From Methanomicrobiales archaeon (GTDB taxonomy: Archaea; Halobacteriota; Methanomicrobia; Methanomicrobiales; Methanoculleaceae): DNA of 11,706 nt. Numbering within the stretch: the stretch's first letter is position 1; each line of letters begins with the position of its first letter. Positions 6,485 through 11,706 of the stretch are shown here, one piece after another. The translations under genes were made by a program, and so were the position numbers. Location of the stretch: positions 1 through 11,706 of the forward strand of contig JAAZOW010000136.1 in the NCBI GenBank assembly GCA_012797575.1, read 5' to 3'. The notes below the pieces were generated by a model. It ran no database searches. It saw nothing but the letters and a program-made list of their open reading frames with translations, and had not been told where the DNA came from.

Positions 6485-7692
6485 GCACGCTCTCAGAGCG
6501 GATCCTCGATGCACCGGCAGGCACGTACGTGGACCGGGAGGTCGACCTCGCCTTCGCCCATGACGGGACCGGCATACTCGCCCGGGAGGCCCTGCGGGAG
6601 ATGGGTGTGGAGCGGCTCGCCCACCCTGAACGGCTTCGCCTCATATTCGATCACATCGTCCCTGCAAACACCGGGATGGCGGCGACGCTCCAGGCTGAGC
6701 TCCGCGAGTATGCGAGGACCACCGGCGTCGCGCTCTCCGATGCTGGCGGGGGGATATGTCATCAGGTCCTGAGTGAGGGGGTCGTCCGGCCCGGCACGAT
6801 CGTCGCCGGCGCTGATTCCCATTCCTGCACCCTCGGCGCCCTCGGTGCGTTCGCCACCGGGATGGGGGCGACTGATATGGCAGCGATCTGGGCGTCAGGA
6901 GCGACCTGGTTCCGTGTCCCGGAGACGATCGCTGTTTGCCTCTCAGGCCGACTCTCCGGTGCTGCCGATCCAAAGGACGTCGCCCTCACCTACGCAGCAA
7001 AACTGGGGATGGAGGGGGCAACCTACCGGGCACTTGAGTTCGTGGGCGACGGGGTAGCGGACATCTCCATGGATGGACGGCTGACGCTCTGCAACATGGC
7101 GGTCGAGACGGGGGCGAAGACTGGTCTATTCTACGCAGACGGTGTCACCCTCCGCCATCTCGCAGACCACGGGGTCGCGGCATCGCCGCAGGCCCCGGAG
7201 GAGTGCCGTTACGAGCAGGAGATCGATATCGATCTATCGGATATCGTGCCCCTCGTCGCAGTCCCACACCGGGTGGACACCGTCTGTGAGGCAGAGGAGG
7301 TCGCGGGCACGCATATCGACCAGGTCTTCGTCGGAACGTGCACAAACGGCCGGTATGATGATCTTTTCCGGTTTGCAGAGATCGTCCGGGGGAGGAGGGT
7401 GGCGGTCCGCACCCTGGTGATCCCCGCTTCCCGTGCGGTGCTTGCCAGGGCGATCGCCACCGGCATACTCGCCGATATCGTGGATGCAGGATGCATGGTG
7501 GCAACGCCGGGATGCGGGCCCTGCCTCGGGGCGCATGCCGGCGTGCTCGGGGAGGGGGAGGTCTGCCTCTCAACCGCCAATCGAAATTTCAAGAACCGGA
7601 TGGGTGTTGGCGGCGAGATCTACCTCTCCTCAGCCGTTACTGCAGCGGCAAGTGCGCTTGCCGGCGAGATCGCCGTCCCGGAGGTGGCATGA
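6481..7692 (+). CDS. aksD: Homoaconitase large subunit AksD
   Basis: With AksE it forms the hydro-lyase that converts homocitrate-type acids through the cis-unsaturated acid to homoisocitrate-type acids. The 403-residue product fits the roughly 420-residue LeuC/AksD class. The three [4Fe-4S] ligands are Cys287 in VGTCTNGR and Cys345 and Cys348 in TPGCGPC. Other signatures are DHIVPANT (57-64), GADSHS (110-115), GMGATDMA (127-134) and STANRNFKNRMG (364-375). The ATG at 6481 overlaps the aksA stop as ATGA. On its own the large subunit cannot be told from 3-isopropylmalate dehydratase LeuC; assignment to homoaconitase rests on the small subunit motif and the operon. Confidence 0.88.
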   Translation: MSTLSERILDAPAGTYVDREVDLAFAHDGTGILAREALREMGVERLAHPERLRLIFDHIVPANTGMAATLQAELREYARTTGVALSDAGGGICHQVLSEGVVRPGTIVAGADSHSCTLGALGAFATGMGATDMAAIWASGATWFRVPETIAVCLSGRLSGAADPKDVALTYAAKLGMEGATYRALEFVGDGVADISMDGRLTLCNMAVETGAKTGLFYADGVTLRHLADHGVAASPQAPEECRYEQEIDIDLSDIVPLVAVPHRVDTVCEAEEVAGTHIDQVFVGTCTNGRYDDLFRFAEIVRGRRVAVRTLVIPASRAVLARAIATGILADIVDAGCMVATPGCGPCLGAHAGVLGEGEVCLSTANRNFKNRMGVGGEIYLSSAVTAAASALAGEIAVPEVA

Positions 7693-8165
7693 TGCAGGGA
7701 GTCGGGCCGGCGATCTGCCTCGGAAGGGATATCGACACCGATCAGATCATAGCGGGCCGCTACCTCCGGACGAAGGATCGTTCGGTCTGGGCAGAGCACG
7801 TCCTCGAGGACCTTGACCCGACGCTTGCCGAGCGCGTCAGGGGTGCGATCATCGTCGCTGGGAGGAACATGGGGTGCGGGTCATCCCGGGAGCAGGCGGT
7901 GGTCGCCCTCCGGGAGGCCGGTGTGGTCGGGGTCGTTGCACCGTCGTTTGCCCGTATATTCTTTCGGAACGCGATCAACATCGGTCTGCCGGTGATCGAG
8001 GCCCCGGTCCCCCCCTGCACCGACGGTGTCCGCGTCTCATTCGACCTTGACGCGGGATGGGTGGAGGTGGATGGAAAGCGCTACCCCGCCCGCCCACTCT
8101 CCGCGAAGATGAACGCCATCCTCCGTGCTGGAGGGTTGGTTCCTTACTGGAGGTCGCACCGATGA
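7692..8165 (+). CDS. aksE: Homoaconitase small subunit AksE
   Basis: The small swivel-domain subunit supplies substrate-recognition residues to AksD. The 157 residues include GRDIDTDQIIAGRYLRT (11-27), GRNMGCGSSREQAV (57-70) and SFARIFFRNAINIGLP (85-100). The loop YLRT (24-27) matters: in methanogens this tetrapeptide marks homoaconitase, while isopropylmalate isomerases have YLVY or YLVM there. Its Arg26 has the same number as the specificity Arg reported for the M. jannaschii enzyme. The start at 7692 is chosen because GGAGGTG (7680-7686) is 5 bases before it; the ATG at 7689 is only 2 bases away and would add one Met. The open frame extends to 7491 but lies inside aksD. The junction with aksD is a TGATG overlap, and with the next gene an ATGA. 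Confidence 0.9.
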   Translation: MQGVGPAICLGRDIDTDQIIAGRYLRTKDRSVWAEHVLEDLDPTLAERVRGAIIVAGRNMGCGSSREQAVVALREAGVVGVVAPSFARIFFRNAINIGLPVIEAPVPPCTDGVRVSFDLDAGWVEVDGKRYPARPLSAKMNAILRAGGLVPYWRSHR

Positions 8166-8983
8166 TCTTTCCCCCCCACTGCAAGTACGTCGGGATGGTG
8201 ACCGGTACCCCGAGCGGGAACCAGGTCTACTTCCTCTCGCGCTACCTGATCCAGGAGACCGATGGCGGGCTTGAGGTGCTCGAGGTGGAGACCGATCCAG
8301 GGGGCACCGGGCTTATGCGGGAAGTGCTCTCGACCCGGGTGCTCGCCACCGGTGACGAGGTCTGCCGATACCCTGAGGCGGTGAACGTCCATGACCGGAC
8401 ATGCCTTGTCACAGCGGCGCTCAAGTCCGGGTGCCGGTGCACCGTATTCTCAGGCCATGGTGGTCAGACCACGTTCGTCCTCGATCCCGACATCTCAGAG
8501 TTCCTCCACATCCACGTCTACGACGTCATCCCACCCCGACCCCACCTCTCAGCCACACTGCACGATCTTGAGGGGACCGGGCTCTTCGGCGACCTCGAGA
8601 TCGTCTTTGAGCATCACGTCCGGGACATACGGGAGATCGAGGCCGATGTCTATCCCTGCCGCGCGGCAGGCTTCCCCCGCACCCTCGATAGCGATCCGTT
8701 TCAGTCGGGCGACCGGGTCGCGGGATGCCTTACGGCAAGGGAACTGGTGCGGGAGTGCTACGGAGAAGAGATCGTAGTGGAGAGCACCTGCCCGCTGGAT
8801 GCGGTGAGGAGCGAGCCTTTCATCGCCCGATGCTGCCGGAGCGAGCGGGGAGGCATTCGCAACTGGAACGGCATGTTCGGCGCAGTGGTCCACTGGGGCG
8901 CATCGCCTCGGGATATCGCAGAAGCAATCATACAGGTTACGGCTGCGTGGAGGGAGCAGAATGGTGAAGGTCGCGATCGTTGA
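8162..8983 (+). CDS. Conserved-looking Cys/His-rich protein of unknown function in the coenzyme B operon
   Basis: I do not recognise a characterised family in this 273-residue protein. It has no signal peptide or membrane segment and should be cytoplasmic. It has 11 cysteines (7, 68, 81, 91, 93, 166, 189, 199, 210, 224, 225), many for its size, and a His-rich centre with HIHVYDVIPPRPHL (116-129) and FEHHVRDI (149-156). The C-terminal block GGIRNWNGMFGAVVHWG (230-246) looks like a conserved core. These features suggest metal binding or thiol chemistry, but that is a guess. The ATG at 8162 follows GGAGGT (8149-8154) by 7 bases and shares ATGA with aksE. The end overlaps aksF by 23 bases, so it is fully embedded among the aks genes, which suggests a role in the same pathway. 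A frame beginning at 8057 adds residues that lie inside aksE and is not used. Confidence 0.8.
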   Translation: MIFPPHCKYVGMVTGTPSGNQVYFLSRYLIQETDGGLEVLEVETDPGGTGLMREVLSTRVLATGDEVCRYPEAVNVHDRTCLVTAALKSGCRCTVFSGHGGQTTFVLDPDISEFLHIHVYDVIPPRPHLSATLHDLEGTGLFGDLEIVFEHHVRDIREIEADVYPCRAAGFPRTLDSDPFQSGDRVAGCLTARELVRECYGEEIVVESTCPLDAVRSEPFIARCCRSERGGIRNWNGMFGAVVHWGASPRDIAEAIIQVTAAWREQNGEGRDR

Positions 8984-9968
8984 AGGCGACGGCATCGGGC
9001 ATGAAGTCATCCCGGTCGCCCGCGACATACTCGCGGCCCTGCGACCTGACTTTGAGTTCTTCGATGTCGAGGTGGGCTACGGCGTCTGGGAGCGGACCGG
9101 GTGCGCCTGCGGAGAGGAGGCGATGGCCGATCTCCGGTCGGCGGATGTCATCCTCTTTGGAGCCATCACGACACCGCCTGACCCTGATTACCGGAGCATC
9201 CTCCTGCAGATCAGGCACGACTTCGACCTCTATGCAAACGTCCGCCCGATACAGGGAGGGGACGTCGATATCGTCATCGTGCGGGAGAATACCGAAGGGC
9301 TCTACTCTGGCATCGAGTGGGCAGAGGCAGACCGGGCATGCACGGTCCGGGTCGTCACCCGGCAGGGGAGTGAACGGATCGCCCGGTACGCCTGCACCCT
9401 TGCAAGATCCCGCCGGCACCTCACCATCGGGAATAAAGCGAACGTCCTGAAGTCAGACTGCCTCTTCGTCGATGTCTGCATGGCTGAGGCCGCCCGGGCG
9501 GATGTCCCCTGCAAGGCCTGCTACATCGATGCACTCTGCCTCGATGTCCTGATGCATCCCGATCGCTACGATGTCATCGTGGCGACGAACATCTTCGGCG
9601 ACATCCTCTCTGACACCGCAGCCTACCTGGTCGGGGGGCTCGGCATGCTCCCGAGCGCGAATATCGGGGAGCGGCATGCCCTTTTTGAGCCTGTGCATGG
9701 GAGCGCCCCGGATATTGCCGGGCGGAACGTGGCAAACCCCATAGCGGCGATCAGGAGTGCTGCTATGCTGCTCGACCATATCGGGGATCCTGCATCCGCG
9801 GCGGTCGTCGAGGAGGCGGTCCACCGGGTGGTGGATGCTGGAGTTCGGACCGCGGATCTCGGCGGCATCGTCGGGACCCGGGAGTTCGGGGCGGCGGTGC
9901 TCCGGGAGGTGGAGCAGAGGAAGGGGCTGAACGTATCTGACTCGATAGGTGTACCATGGTGCGGGTAG
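8961..9968 (+). CDS. aksF: Homoisocitrate dehydrogenase AksF (beta-decarboxylating dehydrogenase)
   Basis: AksF oxidatively decarboxylates homoisocitrate and its longer homologs to 2-oxoadipate, 2-oxopimelate and 2-oxosuberate with NAD(P)+. The 335 residues show EGDGIG (8-13), LLQIRHDFDLYANVRP (81-96, with substrate-binding Arg85 and Arg95), VRENTEGLYSG (107-117), NKANVLKSD (158-166, catalytic Lys159), NIFGDILSD (210-218, metal-binding Asp214 and Asp218) and EPVHGSAPDIAG (243-254). It belongs to the IPMDH/HICDH group. The closest alternative is LeuB, but the aks context favours AksF. The ATG at 8961 follows a GGAGGGAG-type site near 8949 and lies inside the 3' end of the unknown gene. It overlaps nfo by 13 bases. 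Confidence 0.88.
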   Translation: MVKVAIVEGDGIGHEVIPVARDILAALRPDFEFFDVEVGYGVWERTGCACGEEAMADLRSADVILFGAITTPPDPDYRSILLQIRHDFDLYANVRPIQGGDVDIVIVRENTEGLYSGIEWAEADRACTVRVVTRQGSERIARYACTLARSRRHLTIGNKANVLKSDCLFVDVCMAEAARADVPCKACYIDALCLDVLMHPDRYDVIVATNIFGDILSDTAAYLVGGLGMLPSANIGERHALFEPVHGSAPDIAGRNVANPIAAIRSAAMLLDHIGDPASAAVVEEAVHRVVDAGVRTADLGGIVGTREFGAAVLREVEQRKGLNVSDSIGVPWCG

Positions 9969-10807
9969 GCTGCCACGTCTCCATAGCAGGTTCGATCGAT
10001 CGTGCGGTCGAGAGGGCGGGTGAACGGGGGTGTGATACATTTCAGATCTTTTCGCGCAATCCCCGGGGTTGGCGGGCAAAGGATCTCGATCCTGGGGTGG
10101 TCAGTGCTTTCCGGGCGGCGGTGGAGGCGTCAGGGATCGGCCCGGTCGTCGACCACATGCCCTACCTTCCAAATTTGGCTTCCCCTGACGACAGAATCTA
10201 TGAAAAATCGGTCGCGGCACTCACCGAGGAACTCGGGCGGTGCGCTTCCCTCGGGATACCCTACCTTGTGACCCATCTCGGGCACCACCGTGGCTCCGGG
10301 ATAGATACAGGACAGGGGCGGGTCATAGCCGCTATAGACCAGGCGTTTGTCGATGCCGGAGAGGAGAATGATGTGATGCTCCTCCTCGAGAATACCGCCG
10401 GAGAGAAGAACAGCGTGGGATCGGCCATACCCGATCTCGCCGCGATCCGGGAGGGGGTCGATGCGAGGGAACGGATCGGGATCTGTTTTGATACCTGCCA
10501 CGCCTTCGCCGCGGGCTACGATCTCAGGACGGTGGAAGCGGTCGATGCGGTGTTCGGGGAGCTTGAGGATCGAATCGGTCTCGATCCGCTCCGGGTCATC
10601 CACCTCAATGACAGCAAGGGCGACCTCGGGAGCGGGCTTGACCGGCATGAGCATATCGGGCTTGGATCCATCGGGGAGGAGGGGTTCAGGCACATCCTCC
10701 GCCACCCGGCCGTCCGGGGTCTTCCGCTCATCTGCGAGACCCCGGTGGATGAGCAACGGGATGACGGCGGGAATATAGCCAAGGTCCGGGAGCTTGCGGG
10801 AGCGTGA
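9956..10807 (+). CDS. nfo: Endonuclease IV (AP endonuclease)
   Basis: This enzyme cuts DNA 5' of abasic sites in base excision repair. The 283-residue length and motifs match E. coli Nfo: GCHVSIAGS (5-13), THLGHHRG (106-113), LLLENTAGE (142-150), ICFDTCHAFAAGYD (176-189), VIHLNDSKG (214-222), DRHEHIGLG (229-237) and ICETP (259-263). All nine residues expected to hold the three Zn2+ ions are present: His67, His107, Glu145, Asp179, His182, His216, Asp229, His231 and Glu261. The ATG at 9956 lies within the aksF end and is preceded by AGGTG (9947-9951). It is the last gene of the operon and has no evident metabolic link to coenzyme B; its place is probably a convenience of transcription. Confidence 0.96.
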   Translation: MVRVGCHVSIAGSIDRAVERAGERGCDTFQIFSRNPRGWRAKDLDPGVVSAFRAAVEASGIGPVVDHMPYLPNLASPDDRIYEKSVAALTEELGRCASLGIPYLVTHLGHHRGSGIDTGQGRVIAAIDQAFVDAGEENDVMLLLENTAGEKNSVGSAIPDLAAIREGVDARERIGICFDTCHAFAAGYDLRTVEAVDAVFGELEDRIGLDPLRVIHLNDSKGDLGSGLDRHEHIGLGSIGEEGFRHILRHPAVRGLPLICETPVDEQRDDGGNIAKVRELAGA

Positions 10808-11167
10808 ATCACTCCACTCTTGGGGCGCTTCATCCTAAACCCTCATGCTCGATCACTGCCCGGCACTCTGCTGACCTTGAGGCCTCCAGCACCAGACGGC
10901 CTGATGCAGCACCTCCCAATCTGATTAATATTCTGTCAAGCCCATAAAAATCGGGATCACATCATCGGGTGCCGATCTATAGTAAGAGATTTATATTTAT
11001 ACCACTATCCCACCACACACGAACCCTTTATCCGATGGAAGTATCGGCGTATCGCCGGTATTCCAGAGGTTTTCAGCCTGTCAGCTGCCGGGGTAGATTG
11101 CTTCCCCGCCGTGCCTGCAGGTACCACCGCGTGGGGCGAAGGGGGGCGATCTCGTGGTGATGAGAGA
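10808..11167. other. Intergenic region between nfo and the surface-protein gene
   Basis: This gap of 360 bases is less GC-rich in its centre. It holds a TATA box (10990-11001), a small palindrome ATCGG-GTG-CCGAT (10964-10976) just upstream of it, and a likely leader of about 140 bases. No clear terminator follows nfo. A short open frame, ATG 11035 to TGA 11160 (41 codons), lies in the leader but is Arg-rich and shows no domain, so I do not call it as a gene. Confidence 0.65.
10990..11001 (+). promoter_or_regulatory. TATA box for the surface-protein gene
   Basis: TTTATATTTATA is a near-ideal archaeal TATA element, standing out in GC-rich DNA. It predicts a transcript start near 11022, giving a leader of roughly 145 bases before the GTG at 11168. 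The element is flanked by short mirrored bases ATAGT (10979-10983) and ACTAT (11004-11008), too short to call an operator. Confidence 0.65.
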
Positions 11168-11706
11168 GTGACTGGACTCAAACCGATCGCATTGGTCAGC
11201 ACCGTCATTGTCATCTGGCTGTTGCTTCCATCCGCTCAGGCGGTGGGGCCAGCCCAGGGAGACCTGGTGCATATCTGTACCGTCAGCGGAGCGCAAGAAC
11301 GCCCTGATATCGATGGAAATCGGGTCGTCTGGGAGGATAGCCGGAGCGAGGGGAGGTATATCTACCACTCAAGCACCTCCGGTGGCGGGGGGCAGAGGGT
11401 CACAACCGAAGACCTCGAACATGCCGACCAGAGGTACCCATCGATCTCAGGAGACTTTATCGCCTGGCAGGACAGGCGGCATGGAAACTCTGAGATCTAC
11501 CTCTTCTCGCATTCCAGCGGCGAAAGACGGATCACAAACAGCACAACGGATCAGCAGATGCCCGTCATCTGCGGAGACCACGTCGTCTGGTATGACACCC
11601 GCCGGGGAGGCTTCGATATCTGTCTCTACAACATCGCGACCGGCGAGGAGACCTACCTGGACTGCTCGCCGGTGACCCAGTGGAGGCCTGCACTCTCCGA
11701 CGACTA
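11168..11706 (+). CDS. Secreted beta-propeller-repeat surface protein (5' part, cut by window end)
   Basis: The frame from GTG 11168 stays open to the window end (179 residues seen). The first 25 residues form a Sec signal peptide: Lys5, a hydrophobic stretch ALVSTVIVIWLLLPSAQA (8-25) and a likely cleavage after AQA. The mature part holds repeats of about 41-45 residues starting at Pro46, Pro91, Pro132 and Pro174, with pattern P-x-I-x-G-(2-3)-V-V-W-x-D-x-R, then an IY/YN strand and a G-E-R-x-I-T type turn. This is the TolB-like propeller repeat common in methanogen cell-surface proteins. The GTG is chosen because GGTGAT (11156-11161) precedes it by 6 bases and it opens directly on the signal peptide; an in-frame GTG at 11111 would bury the signal. 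Function is probably surface binding or structural. The C-terminal part, possibly with an anchor, is not in the window. Confidence 0.75.
   Translation, partial: MTGLKPIALVSTVIVIWLLLPSAQAVGPAQGDLVHICTVSGAQERPDIDGNRVVWEDSRSEGRYIYHSSTSGGGGQRVTTEDLEHADQRYPSISGDFIAWQDRRHGNSEIYLFSHSSGERRITNSTTDQQMPVICGDHVVWYDTRRGGFDICLYNIATGEETYLDCSPVTQWRPALSDD

Noticed and set aside
10979..11008. ATAGT/ACTAT inverted pair flanking the TATA box
   Set aside because: Arms of only 5 AT-rich bases are expected by chance beside a TATA box.
11208..11675. 155-codon + strand frame over the surface-protein region
   Set aside because: It is a shifted frame, Ser/Arg-rich. The frame from 11168 gives a signal peptide and regular propeller repeats, so that one is real.
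1..11706. CRISPR array, insertion sequence or integrase
   Set aside because: No regularly spaced repeats, transposase, integrase or terminal repeats were seen, and the gene content reads as ordinary chromosomal core metabolism.

Overview
The window is GC-rich archaeal DNA from a methanogen, most likely a member of the Methanomicrobiales (Methanoculleus-like). Three things support this: a complete formyltransferase of the CO2-reducing methanogenesis pathway (ftr), a complete set of coenzyme B 2-oxoacid elongation genes (aksA, aksD, aksE, aksF), and a gene resembling methanogenesis marker protein 11. Ribosome binding sites of the GGAGGTGAT type and AT-rich TATA boxes in the two main intergenic gaps fit a euryarchaeon. 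The genus is an inference from overall similarity as I remember it, not from a search.

Layout, all on the + strand. (1) Bases 66-974: ftr, apparently monocistronic, with a T-rich tract just after its stop. (2) Bases 975-1321: a gap holding two small hairpins, a TATA box and a nested inverted repeat directly in front of the next gene. (3) Bases 1322-10807: ten genes in which every junction overlaps (ATGA or TGATG overlaps, or 13-34 bases), so almost certainly one translationally coupled operon. The order is a TiaS-kinase-like paralog of marker 11; methanogenesis marker 11; a radical SAM protein; a thiamine-diphosphate enzyme related to IorA; aksA; aksD; aksE; a Cys/His-rich protein of unknown function; aksF; and nfo (endonuclease IV). 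(4) Bases 10808-11167: a gap with a second strong TATA box. (5) Bases 11168-11706: the 5' part of a secreted beta-propeller-repeat surface protein, cut by the window end.

How the genes fit together: AksA, AksD/AksE and AksF extend 2-oxoglutarate through repeated homocitrate cycles to 2-oxosuberate, the precursor of the 7-mercaptoheptanoyl arm of coenzyme B. To my knowledge the later steps have no firmly assigned genes: decarboxylation to 7-oxoheptanoate, thiol formation, joining to threonine, and phosphorylation. Five unassigned proteins share this operon: two kinase-like paralogs, a radical SAM protein, a TPP enzyme lacking the usual ferredoxin domain, and a Cys-rich protein. They are therefore good candidates for the missing steps. 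The TPP enzyme as 2-oxosuberate decarboxylase is the most specific proposal. It rests on gene context and motifs, not on a demonstrated activity.
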